From the NCBI RefSeq assembly GCF_900240945.1, contig NZ_OESG01000013.1, positions 372,001-436,000 on the forward strand: a stretch of DNA of 64,000 bases, in the 5' to 3' direction. Shown piece by piece: positions 8,182-16,648 of the stretch. Position numbers and translations under genes: made by a program. Each line of letters begins with the position of its first letter. Position 1 is the stretch's first letter. Below the pieces are notes generated by a model. The model was not told where the DNA came from. It did not search any database and worked only from the letters and a program-made list of their open reading frames with translations. Origin of the DNA: Mycobacterium sp. 3519A (GTDB taxonomy: Bacteria > Actinomycetota > Actinomycetes > Mycobacteriales > Mycobacteriaceae).

Positions 8182-9243
8182 ATGTCGAAGCCGTCCGTCG
8201 AGTCCGCGGATACGGACGAGTTGGCGCGGGCGGTTGTCTCTGCCCGCCTGGCCGACGGCTATGGACTCGTGGGCGCCGACCTGACGTTTCTGGGCGGCGA
8301 GTTGGACCGCAATTACCGGGTCTCGACAGGCGGCGGGCGGACCTTCCTCGCCAAGCTGCGCACGAAAGCGGATCGCGGCGGTCAGTTGCAGTGGCAGAAG
8401 GAGATCCTGCTGCACATCGCCGATCGACAGCTCGACTTCGCAGTACCGACCTTGGTCCCCACCATCGACGGTGACCTGGGCGTCAGCCTCGACGTCGGTG
8501 CTGAACGCTGGCTGCTCACCCTGCTCAATTGGGTCCCTGGAACCGACATGGTGCGCGTCGAGAACCACTCCGAGGGGCTGCTCGTCGACATCGGGGCAAC
8601 CGCCGCGCGGGTGACCAAGGCGCTCAACGGGTTTCAATCCGACACCCTCCATGACACCCACCACTGGGATGTGACGCGTTCCGCCGAGGTGATCGAGGAG
8701 TGCCTCGCGCTGGATCCGACGCTTGACGACAATCCGGACATTTCCACGGCTCTCGGCTGGTTCAGAGAGGTCGAGCCGCTTCTCGACTCGCTGCCCATGG
8801 CCATGGTGCACAACGACCTCAATGACAACAACGTCCTCGTCGAGGACGTCGACGGAGTCCAGAGAGTCGCGGGCGTACTGGATTTCAACGACGCCCTGTA
8901 CACCGTGCGGGTCGCCGAACCGGCGATCGCCGGCGCCTACGCGATGCTTCGCAAAGACGATCCCCTCGCAGCGATGGGGTTGGTCATCGCCGGCTACCAC
9001 CACGTCACACCGCTGCTCGATGCCGAACTGGCGGTGGCCTATCCGCTGGCGGCGGCGCGGTTGTGCGTTCAGGCGCTGACGTGGGCGGTTCGCGGAAAGT
9101 CCAATCCGACCGAATACGGTGCGATGCGGGTGCGTCACACCCTGCCCGCCCTGCACCGCGTTCTGCAGGTCGACCCACCATCGGCGGCGGCGCACCTCCG
9201 GGAAATGTGCGGCCTGCGTCCCACCCGACTGAATGGATCCTGA
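8182..9243 (+). CDS. APH-fold small-molecule kinase (hydroxylysine-kinase-like)
   Basis: A 353-residue member of the aminoglycoside phosphotransferase/choline kinase fold. An ATP-binding Lys is at K58 (FLAKLR), the catalytic loop is HNDLNDNNVLV (H210-V220, catalytic Asp 212), and the metal-binding DFND is at 234-237. The Asn-Asp inside the loop is typical of the clade containing hydroxylysine kinase (HYKK/AGPHD1) rather than antibiotic kinases. It would phosphorylate a hydroxyl group on an amine-containing substrate. First gene of the plus-strand operon; its stop is followed directly by the RbsA-like start. An AGXT2L-like PLP enzyme in the same cluster (16649) is the natural downstream partner. 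Confidence 0.8.
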   Translation: MSKPSVESADTDELARAVVSARLADGYGLVGADLTFLGGELDRNYRVSTGGGRTFLAKLRTKADRGGQLQWQKEILLHIADRQLDFAVPTLVPTIDGDLGVSLDVGAERWLLTLLNWVPGTDMVRVENHSEGLLVDIGATAARVTKALNGFQSDTLHDTHHWDVTRSAEVIEECLALDPTLDDNPDISTALGWFREVEPLLDSLPMAMVHNDLNDNNVLVEDVDGVQRVAGVLDFNDALYTVRVAEPAIAGAYAMLRKDDPLAAMGLVIAGYHHVTPLLDAELAVAYPLAAARLCVQALTWAVRGKSNPTEYGAMRVRHTLPALHRVLQVDPPSAAAHLREMCGLRPTRLNGS

Positions 9244-9251
9244 GGCTGGTC

Positions 9252-10727
9252 ATGGCGCATATCGAAATACGCAATGTCAGTAAGAGATTCGGCGCGACCG
9301 CCGCGTTGTCGGATGTCTCGATGTCCGTGGAAGCGGGCCAGGTGCACGGGCTGCTCGGGGAGAACGGTGCGGGTAAGTCGACCCTGATGAAGGTGCTTTC
9401 CGGCGTGGTGAAACCCGACGCGGGGGACGTGCACATCGGCGGCAAACCCTTACACCTGGGTTCCCCGCGAGACTCCCGTGAGATCGGTCTGGCGATGGCT
9501 TACCAAGAGCTGTCCGCCCCGCCGAACATCACGGTTGCCACCAAGCTGTGCCTGCCGAACCTGCCGACCCGCTTCGGATTCGCGGTATCGCAACGAGCGT
9601 TGCTCGAGAAGGCGCGCGCGCGGCTGCGTGAATGGGAGGCCGACGACCTCGACCCGCACGCGGTGATCGGCGAACTCAGCCTGGCCGCTCGCCAACAGGT
9701 GGAAATCGTTGCGGCGCTGTCGAGCTCGCCGTCGTTGCTGGTGCTCGACGAGCCGACGGCGGCACTGCCCGACCCCAGCTGGCTGTTCCGGCAGCTCAAC
9801 CGCGTCACGGCATCGGGTGCCGCGGTCATCTACATCAGCCACAAGCTCAACGAGATCAACGCGATCTGCGACACCGGCACGGTACTGCGCAACGGGAAGA
9901 CGGTGGCAAGCTTCACCCGAGGCGAACTATCCGAGGACGAGCTGGTCGAATTGATGATCGGTCGCTCGTTCAACCACGCCTTTCCCGCCAAGCCCGACGA
10001 AAAGAGCTTCGGTGACGTGGTTTTGGACGTCCGCGAACTGTCGGCGGGCACCAAGCTGACCGGGGTGTCGCTGCAGGTGCGGGCCGGTGAGATCGTCGGC
10101 GTGGCCGGCCTCGAGGGCCAGGGTCAACGGGAGCTGTTCTACGCGTTGGCTGGCGAGCTGCGCCCGCACGCGGGCACGCTGGCTGTTGCGGACAAGTCGG
10201 GATCCGTCGATTTCGCTCTGGTTCCTGAGGAGCGCAAGAGTGAGGCGCTGTTTCTTCAGATGCGCGCCGACTTCAACCTGACGCTGCCCCTCACGTCGCG
10301 GTTCGCGCGGGGATCGGTGGTGTCGCGACGACGAGAGCGCCAGCTCAGCGCAGAGGTGGCGGCCGACGTCAACCTCGCACCGAAGATGCTCAAGCAGCGC
10401 ATCGCCGACCTGTCGGGAGGCAACCAGCAGAAGGTGGTGTTCGGTCGGGCCGTTGCTCAATCACCCCGATGCCTGCTGCTGTTCGACCCGACCCGCGGCG
10501 TCGACGCGGCGACGAAGTTGGAAATCTACAAGTTGGCACGGGAATTCGCGGCCAAGGGGCACGCGGTGCTGGTGTACTCGACCGAGATTCCTGAACTCGT
10601 CGGATTGTGCGACCGCGTCTGTTCGCTCTACGACGGCCGGATCGTCGCCGAACACACCGCAGACGAACTCATCGAGAGTTCGGTGATGCGCAGCGTACTG
10701 GGCCGCAACGCGGAGGTCGTCCGATGA
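9252..10727 (+). CDS. Ribose-type ABC importer ATPase (double NBD)
   Basis: A 491-residue RbsA/XylG-type protein with two fused nucleotide-binding domains. The first has an intact Walker A (GENGAGKST), ABC signature region and Walker B (LLVLDEPTAALP). The second has the degenerate Walker A usual for the family (GLEGQGQRE) and a clean signature (LSGGNQQK), but its Walker B reads LLLFDPTRGVD where LLLDEPTRGID is expected, so this site is probably non-hydrolytic. The ATG at 9252 has GAGG upstream; the longer frame overlaps the kinase and is rejected. It powers import with the two following permeases and the lipoprotein; the ligand may not be ribose. Confidence 0.92.
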   Translation: MAHIEIRNVSKRFGATAALSDVSMSVEAGQVHGLLGENGAGKSTLMKVLSGVVKPDAGDVHIGGKPLHLGSPRDSREIGLAMAYQELSAPPNITVATKLCLPNLPTRFGFAVSQRALLEKARARLREWEADDLDPHAVIGELSLAARQQVEIVAALSSSPSLLVLDEPTAALPDPSWLFRQLNRVTASGAAVIYISHKLNEINAICDTGTVLRNGKTVASFTRGELSEDELVELMIGRSFNHAFPAKPDEKSFGDVVLDVRELSAGTKLTGVSLQVRAGEIVGVAGLEGQGQRELFYALAGELRPHAGTLAVADKSGSVDFALVPEERKSEALFLQMRADFNLTLPLTSRFARGSVVSRRRERQLSAEVAADVNLAPKMLKQRIADLSGGNQQKVVFGRAVAQSPRCLLLFDPTRGVDAATKLEIYKLAREFAAKGHAVLVYSTEIPELVGLCDRVCSLYDGRIVAEHTADELIESSVMRSVLGRNAEVVR

Positions 10728-11719
10728 GCATGATCGAATCCCTGACCCGCCGCAGCGTCGGCACCAACCGGGAAACCCGCATCGCCGCCATCGTGTTCAT
10801 CGCGTGTTACGGATCGGTGCTGTTCGTGACGCCGTTCGAACGGAACAGCTACGCCTTCAACAACTTCGTCGTGTTGATGACCCCGCTGGCGATCGCCGCG
10901 GTCGGCACGACCCTGGTACTCATCACGGGCGGATTCGACCTGTCGGTCGCGGGCACCATCAGCCTCTCGAACGTCGTCGCTGCCACCACGATGGCGAAGT
11001 ATCCGGATGCGACTTGGCTGATCGTGCTGGTGGTCATCGCGGTCGGCTTGCTCGTCGGATTGGTGAACGGTCTGCTCGTCGTCCGGGCTGGTTTGCAGTC
11101 GTTGGCAGTGACTCTCGGCACGTTCATCATCCTGACGGGCGTCGCACTGGTCGTGCTCCCGGCGCCGGGCGGCGAGGTTCCCGAGTCCTTCGCACTGGCA
11201 CTGACGGATCCCCTCGGCCCGGTGCCGGTCGCGCTGATCGTGCTGGCCCTGCTCGCCGGGGCGTGCTGGGCGTTCAGCACCTCGTCGATCGGGGTGGCGG
11301 CCTACGCCGTCGGCGCCGATCGGCAGGCGGCACTGATGTCGGGTATTCGAGTCGGGACGGTGGAGATCATCTGCTACACCCTCGCCGGCGGACTCTATGC
11401 GGCGGCGGGCATCTACCTGACCGCCATCACCGCCTCGGGAGATCCCAACGCCGGACGGCCTTTCCTGCTGACATGCTTTGCGGCGATGGCCCTGGGTTTG
11501 GTCGGTTTCCGGGGAGGTTCGGGCAGCGCGGTGGCCACCATCCTGGGGGCCGGCAGCCTGGTGGCGCTGCCCAAGCTGCTCTTCGCAGCGGGCATCGAGG
11601 ACTTCTGGTCGGGCGCGTTGCAGGGCACCGTCATCCTCATCGCGCTCGCGATCCCGGTGATCACCATGCGGCTCGCGGCGCGACCACGATCCGCCGTCCA
11701 GGAAGGGGTGGCACGATGA
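10724..11719 (+). CDS. Ribose-type ABC permease 1
   Basis: A 331-residue integral membrane protein of the RbsC/XylH (BPD_transp_2) family with about 8-10 hydrophobic helices. Family hallmarks are LVLITGGFDLSVAGTISLSN near residue 60 and the GLVGFRGGSGSAVATILGAG loop near 265-285. Its ATG overlaps the RbsA stop (ATGA), indicating translational coupling. It probably pairs with permease 2 as a heterodimeric channel. Confidence 0.92.
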   Translation: MSMIESLTRRSVGTNRETRIAAIVFIACYGSVLFVTPFERNSYAFNNFVVLMTPLAIAAVGTTLVLITGGFDLSVAGTISLSNVVAATTMAKYPDATWLIVLVVIAVGLLVGLVNGLLVVRAGLQSLAVTLGTFIILTGVALVVLPAPGGEVPESFALALTDPLGPVPVALIVLALLAGACWAFSTSSIGVAAYAVGADRQAALMSGIRVGTVEIICYTLAGGLYAAAGIYLTAITASGDPNAGRPFLLTCFAAMALGLVGFRGGSGSAVATILGAGSLVALPKLLFAAGIEDFWSGALQGTVILIALAIPVITMRLAARPRSAVQEGVAR

Positions 11720-12729
11720 CCTCAGGAATCACCGAACCGACGGTGGATGCGACCCGACAGATCGGACCGCAGCCCGCGACGACCAGCTCGCGTCGGGACT
11801 GGTTGCGCAACCAGGCACTCATCGTCTGGATACTGCTGCTGTTGTGTATCCCGTTGTCCCGCTTGGTAAGCGAGAGCTTCCCGTCGGTGTCCCTGGTTGT
11901 CAACGTGCTGATCCTGGGACTCTTCCTTGCCGTGATCGCCTTCGGGCAGGGGCTGGTCGTGCTGACCGGCGGCATCGATCTGTCGGTCGCCTCCGCAGTT
12001 GCTCTCGGTGCCTATCTCACCGGATCCTTGTGGGCGGCAGGTCTTCCCACCGTGCTGGCGGTTGTGATCGCGGTGGTCGCATGCACTGCGGTGGGAGCCA
12101 TCAACGGTCTGGTGATCAGCCGGTTCGGGTTCCCCCCGTTCATCGTCACCCTCGCTGTGGGCACCATTCTCGCGTCGGTACTCCTGGGCGTGGCCCGCGG
12201 TGCCCCCGCGCAGCGGTCTCCGGAGGGGCTAGCCGCGTTGTTCCGTCAGGAGACCACGCTGATCGGTGTGCCGGTGGCGATCTGGCTGTTCCTCGTGATG
12301 GCGGCGCTGGGCCTTGTCGTACAGCACAAGACGACGTTGGGCCTTCGCGCTTATGCATTGGGCAACAGCGTCGCCGCGGCCAGGAACGCACGGGTCGACG
12401 TCGCGCGGGTGACCGTAGCGGTGTACGGAGTCGCCGGCGCCGCATACGGGCTGGCGGGAGTGATGCTGCTCGGCTACTCGTCGGGTGCCGACCTGAATGT
12501 CGGTGAGCCCTGGCTGCTTCCCAGCATCGCCGCCGTCGTCGTCGGCGGTGCGTCGATCCGCGGCGGGTCCGGCACCTACAGCGGCACGTTGGCTGGAGCG
12601 CTGCTACTGACGCTGGTAGGTATCGACATCAGTGCCACCGGCCTGGCCGAGGGCTACAAACAAATCGTCTACGGCGCCGTGATCCTCATCGCCCTGCTGG
12701 GATCGCGCCTGGCGGGCAGGCGGAGTTGA
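11716..12729 (+). CDS. Ribose-type ABC permease 2
   Basis: A 337-residue RbsC-like permease with a cytoplasmic N-terminus of about 35 residues. Conserved segments are LVVLTGGIDLSVASAVALGA and VVVGGASIRGGSGTYSGTL. Its ATG overlaps the stop of permease 1 by four bases. Two non-identical permeases in one operon occur in several sugar/nucleoside-type importers and imply a heterodimer. Confidence 0.92.
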   Translation: MTSGITEPTVDATRQIGPQPATTSSRRDWLRNQALIVWILLLLCIPLSRLVSESFPSVSLVVNVLILGLFLAVIAFGQGLVVLTGGIDLSVASAVALGAYLTGSLWAAGLPTVLAVVIAVVACTAVGAINGLVISRFGFPPFIVTLAVGTILASVLLGVARGAPAQRSPEGLAALFRQETTLIGVPVAIWLFLVMAALGLVVQHKTTLGLRAYALGNSVAAARNARVDVARVTVAVYGVAGAAYGLAGVMLLGYSSGADLNVGEPWLLPSIAAVVVGGASIRGGSGTYSGTLAGALLLTLVGIDISATGLAEGYKQIVYGAVILIALLGSRLAGRRS

Positions 12730-12730
12730 G

Positions 12731-13969
12731 ATGACCAGATTACGACGTGCCACCGTGTTGGCCGCAACGCTGCTCGCGGCAGCCGTACTCGCGATGAGCG
12801 GCTGCGCCGACCCCGACGCGGGCAGAGACAAGATCTTTCTCGACCTGAGCTACAGCGGCAACAACTGGCAGGACGAGGCCGCCAACCTGGCGCTCGCCGT
12901 GGCGAACTCCCCGGAGTACACCGGTAAATACGTTGTCAGAAAACAGATCTCGGGTACTGATATCCAGAAGCAGATCTCGGATCTGCAGTCGATGATCGCC
13001 GCCAAGGCAAAACTGGTCGTGCTCTATCCGCTGTCACCCACCGCCTTGAACCCGACGATCCGGCAGGGCTGCGAACGGGGCGTCACGTTCATCGCCTACG
13101 ACTCCACGGTCCGCGAACCCTGTGCCTACAACGTCGCCTTCATCACCGGTGCGCGCGTCGATGATCCCCGCGACGCCTTCTTCGGCGCACAGACCGCAGA
13201 AGCGCTTGCACAGATGCTTGGCGGCAAAGGCAGGATCTTCATGAACCGAGGCGTCCCGGGAACTGCGACCGATCAGGTCCACTACGACACCGCCAAGGCG
13301 GTGTTCGACCGGTATCCCGGCATCACGGTCGTCGCCGAGTATTACGGCAAGTGGGATTCGGCGGTCAGCCAGCAGGAGACCGCCAAAGCGCTGGCGGCGC
13401 ACCCCGACGTCAACGGAATCTGGTCGCAGGACGGCGAAGTCGGGGTGGTCAAGGCGCTTCAGGCGGCCGGTAAGAAGATCCCCGTGACGGGAGAGAACGG
13501 CAACTATTTCCGCAAGATGCTGAGCCAAGGCTGGCCGGGCATCTCCTCGGGTTCGCCACCGGCACAGGCAGGCGTCGCAATGCGCATCGGGCTGCGCATC
13601 CTGGAGCAGGGACCCGACTCGGTGCCGCACAACGTCGAGATGCCGCTACCGTGGGTCACCACCCAGACCGCAAAGCCATGTCCCGGCAATGAATTCGTCG
13701 GGGGGTGCAACTTCTTCCCGAACGAGTCCGACACCTTCGTCACGGAGATCTTCCAGAAGGACCTGTTACCGCAAAGCTCGCTGGCCGCCGCCAAGACCGG
13801 CCAGCCGATGGAAGGCCTGAGCCCCCTCGGTGACGTTTCTGCATTCGCGCAACCGGAATGGCGAAGGGTCTACACCCGGGGACACTGTGACAGTGGATGG
13901 AGGGACGGCGACGTCGAAGGCGTGCAGAACCCGTCCGGACTTCCCGGTTGCGTCGAAGACCGGCAGTGA
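12731..13969 (+). CDS. ABC importer substrate-binding lipoprotein (type I periplasmic fold)
   Basis: A 412-residue protein with a lipoprotein signal peptide (basic MTRLRR, hydrophobic core, lipobox AMSGC with Cys25). The mature part has the two-lobed ribose/xylose-binding fold: a first strand KIFLDLSYSGNNW, the segment QISDLQSMIAAKAKLVVLYPLSP and the hinge DVNGIWSQDGEVGVVKAL. At about 390 mature residues it is longer than RbsB, with a Cys-containing C-terminal extension. Binding of an amine- or amide-bearing ligand is possible given the neighbouring enzymes, but the sequence does not show this. Confidence 0.88.
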   Translation: MTRLRRATVLAATLLAAAVLAMSGCADPDAGRDKIFLDLSYSGNNWQDEAANLALAVANSPEYTGKYVVRKQISGTDIQKQISDLQSMIAAKAKLVVLYPLSPTALNPTIRQGCERGVTFIAYDSTVREPCAYNVAFITGARVDDPRDAFFGAQTAEALAQMLGGKGRIFMNRGVPGTATDQVHYDTAKAVFDRYPGITVVAEYYGKWDSAVSQQETAKALAAHPDVNGIWSQDGEVGVVKALQAAGKKIPVTGENGNYFRKMLSQGWPGISSGSPPAQAGVAMRIGLRILEQGPDSVPHNVEMPLPWVTTQTAKPCPGNEFVGGCNFFPNESDTFVTEIFQKDLLPQSSLAAAKTGQPMEGLSPLGDVSAFAQPEWRRVYTRGHCDSGWRDGDVEGVQNPSGLPGCVEDRQ

Positions 13970-14000
13970 CCGCACCAAAATGAGCGGAGAGGACACCACG

Positions 14001-14762
14001 GTGACCAATCGAATCGACATCAACGCCGACATCGCCGAGAGCTTCGGCAGGTGGAACCTGGGTGACGACAGCGCCCTGGTCAAGCTCGTCACGACGGTCA
14101 ACGTCGCATGTGGTTGGCACGCGGGCGATCCCGCCACGATGCACAAATCGGTGGAGATGGCCGCCGAGGCGGGCGTGAACATCGGCGCGCATCCCGGATT
14201 TCCCGACCTACTGGGTTTCGGGCGGCGACCGATCGTCATCGACGACACCGACGCCGTCGATTACGTGCTGTACCAGGTCGGCGCGCTGATGGGAATCGCC
14301 AGTCGCTTCGGCGTCGAACTCAGCCACGTCAAACCGCACGGGTCGTTCTACGGTTCGATCGTCACCAATGCGCAGCGGGCCGTGGCGATCGGCGAAGCCC
14401 TGCAAGGCCTGCAGAAGGGAATCCCGATGCTGCTGGCCCCCGGCCCCGGTGCCGATGCCCTGCGCGCCGCCGGCTTGCCGGTCATCGCGGATAACGCGGC
14501 GGATCTCGACTTCGACGAGGACGGACGAAACATCATCGAGGCGCGACCGCAGCCGCGCGACCCCGAAGCGGTTGCCCAGCAAGCGCTTCGAATGGCCCGT
14601 GGCACCGTGTTGACGGTGTCCGGGCGTGAGGTCCCGATGGCGGTGCAAACCATCTGCGTTCACGGCGATCGGCCGAACTCCGTCGCAGTGGCCACCGAGA
14701 TGAGGCGGGTGCTGGCCGACAACGACATCATGGTGCGATCGGTCTTCGAGGACGACCAGTGA
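14001..14762 (+). CDS. pxpA: 5-oxoprolinase subunit A homolog (LamB/YcsF)
   Basis: A 253-residue LamB/YcsF-family protein; PxpA with PxpB and PxpC hydrolyses 5-oxoproline to glutamate with ATP. Family motifs are DINADIAESFG, VNVACGWHAGDP, GAHPGFPDLLGFGRR and VKPHGSFYGS. The GTG at 14001 was chosen because GGAGAGG lies 9 bases upstream and the length matches family norms; an ATG at 13980 lacks a ribosome-binding site. Slight departures from consensus (AESFG for GEGFG, PHGSFYG for PHGALYN) may reflect another lactam or cyclic amide. Followed by pxpB with a 4-base overlap. Confidence 0.88.
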   Translation: MTNRIDINADIAESFGRWNLGDDSALVKLVTTVNVACGWHAGDPATMHKSVEMAAEAGVNIGAHPGFPDLLGFGRRPIVIDDTDAVDYVLYQVGALMGIASRFGVELSHVKPHGSFYGSIVTNAQRAVAIGEALQGLQKGIPMLLAPGPGADALRAAGLPVIADNAADLDFDEDGRNIIEARPQPRDPEAVAQQALRMARGTVLTVSGREVPMAVQTICVHGDRPNSVAVATEMRRVLADNDIMVRSVFEDDQ

Positions 14763-15652
14763 CCGAGTTGCCCGACGGATCCCGGTTGAGCTTCGGCGGT
14801 GAGGAATTCGTCTTCGTCGAGCTGACCGAGTACATGTCGTTGTCGGGGGCGCTGCGAATCCAGGCGATCACCGACGGGCTGGCCGAACTCGGTCTCGACG
14901 GCATCATCGACATCTGCCCCTCGAACGCAAGCTACATGCTGCGCGTCGACCCCGACCGATGCGACCCGCGCTCGTTGCACGAACCGATCACCGAACAGCA
15001 CCGCCGCTTCGTCGACACCACCGACGTCGTATTGGACACCGAGATCCTCGAGGTGCCGATCTTCTACAACGACCCGTGGAGCACCGAGACCGCGATGCGG
15101 TTCAGGGACCGGCACCAGTCGCCCGAGGAGACTGACCTCGAATACATCAGCAGGATCAACGATTTCGGCTCGGTCGACGACTTCATTTCCGCGCACTCGG
15201 GAAATCCGTTCATCGTCACATTCATGTGCTTCGTACCCGGTAACGCCGAGTCGATGCAATTGGTGCCCGATGGCATGCAGTTGGAGGCGCCGAAGTATGT
15301 GCGGCCCCGAACCGACACTCCCGAACGCGCGCTCGGCCACGGTGGCGCCTTTGCGACCATCTATCCCGCCCGCGGCGCAGGGGGATACCAACTCCTCGGC
15401 CGCGCCGCGACGCCCGTTTTCGATCTGGCGCAGCAACTTCCCGATTTCGCAGACGATCCCGTACTCGCCAAGGCGGGGATGATCGTCAAGTACCGGCCCA
15501 TCGACCACGACGAGTACGACGCGATCCGCAAGGACGTGCAGGGCGCGACCTACCGCTATCGGCGGGTACCGGTTGAATTCGGCCTTGCGGCGTTCTTCGA
15601 CGACCCGTTGACATACAACAAATCTCTGCTCAGCGAGCTCAGTCATGCTTGA
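14759..15652 (+). CDS. pxpB: 5-oxoprolinase subunit B homolog
   Basis: A 297-residue CT_C_D (KipI/PxpB) domain protein starting with a GTG that overlaps the pxpA stop. The C-terminal half has the recognisable family core (PRTDTPERALGHGGAFATIYP and GGYQLLGRAATPVFD). Works with PxpC as the kinase-like part that activates the cyclic amide. It is longer than the minimal PxpB (about 220 residues), with additional C-terminal sequence after the PVFD segment. Confidence 0.87.
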   Translation: MTELPDGSRLSFGGEEFVFVELTEYMSLSGALRIQAITDGLAELGLDGIIDICPSNASYMLRVDPDRCDPRSLHEPITEQHRRFVDTTDVVLDTEILEVPIFYNDPWSTETAMRFRDRHQSPEETDLEYISRINDFGSVDDFISAHSGNPFIVTFMCFVPGNAESMQLVPDGMQLEAPKYVRPRTDTPERALGHGGAFATIYPARGAGGYQLLGRAATPVFDLAQQLPDFADDPVLAKAGMIVKYRPIDHDEYDAIRKDVQGATYRYRRVPVEFGLAAFFDDPLTYNKSLLSELSHA

Positions 15653-16622
15653 CGTCGTCGAACCCGGCGTCCAGACCCTGGTGCAGGATCAGGGCCGTAA
15701 CGGCTACTTCGCCATCGGCCTTCCCCCATCCGGTCCGATGGACTACTTCTCTCACCACGTCGCCAACGCGCTCGTCGGGAACGACCCGGCGGCAGCCACC
15801 CTGGAGTCGGTGTTCATCGGCCCGACACTGCATTTCCGCCGCGACACCGTCGTCGCCGTCACCGGCGCCGAGGTGAGGCTGACGCTTGACGGGGTGTCGA
15901 TGCCGTCATGGACGACGCTGCCGGTGCGGGCCGGGCAGGTGCTGACCGTCGGGCCCGCGCTGAAGGGCCTTCGCAGCTATCTGGCCGTGCGTGGCGGCAT
16001 CGGCACAGCGGTGGTCATGGGCAGTCGGTCGACGTATCTGCAGTCGGGGATCGGCGGAGTCGACGGGCGGGAGCTCCGCGCAGGCGATGTCCTGCCGTGC
16101 GCGGATCAGTTCGGACCCTATCCACGACTCGGCCATGTCGTCGACGAAGCGCTGCGCCCGTCTCTGGAAACCCACCAACAGATCCGGATTGTGTTGGGAC
16201 TGTGCAGCTATCGGTTCACCGACGTCAGTATCGAGAAGATGTTGTCATCCGATTTCACCGTCGGCACCGAGGCCAACCGGGTCGGCTACCGGCTGACCGG
16301 GCCGCCGCTGGAATTCGTCGACCGGGAAGCGCCCTTCGGGGCCGGTGCCGACCCCAGCAACGTCGTCGATCTCGGCTATCCGATGGGGTCCATCCAAGTC
16401 CCCGGTGGCGAGGAGTTGATCTGTCTCCTGCGTGACGGTGTGACCGGTGGTGGCTACGCGACCATCGGAACCGTCATCGGGGTCGACATCGACTCGTTGG
16501 CGCAGCTGCAGGCACCCAACACTGTCCGGCTGGTCGACGTCGACATCGACAAGGCCGTCGCCGCCCGACGTGCGCGCGATTCGACGGTGGCAGGCATCTA
16601 TCGGTCGGCGCAGCTGAGCTGA
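15645..16622 (+). CDS. pxpC: 5-oxoprolinase subunit C homolog
   Basis: A 325-residue CT_A_B (KipA/PxpC) domain protein. The start EPGVQTLVQDQGRNGYFAIG followed by SGPMDYFSHHVANALVGND is the family signature; near the end comes GGYATIGTVIGVDIDSLAQL. It overlaps pxpB by 8 bases. With pxpA and pxpB it gives a complete prokaryotic-type 5-oxoprolinase set embedded in an operon with an ABC importer and PLP enzyme, rather than alone as a housekeeping repair unit. Confidence 0.9.
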   Translation: MLDVVEPGVQTLVQDQGRNGYFAIGLPPSGPMDYFSHHVANALVGNDPAAATLESVFIGPTLHFRRDTVVAVTGAEVRLTLDGVSMPSWTTLPVRAGQVLTVGPALKGLRSYLAVRGGIGTAVVMGSRSTYLQSGIGGVDGRELRAGDVLPCADQFGPYPRLGHVVDEALRPSLETHQQIRIVLGLCSYRFTDVSIEKMLSSDFTVGTEANRVGYRLTGPPLEFVDREAPFGAGADPSNVVDLGYPMGSIQVPGGEELICLLRDGVTGGGYATIGTVIGVDIDSLAQLQAPNTVRLVDVDIDKAVAARRARDSTVAGIYRSAQLS

Positions 16623-16648
16623 CTGTGCGCGAAAAGCAAGGAGAGACG

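Noticed and set aside
9063..9251. Extended N-terminus of the RbsA-like ATPase.
   Set aside because: It overlaps the kinase gene for most of its length and precedes a well-placed ATG with a ribosome-binding site.
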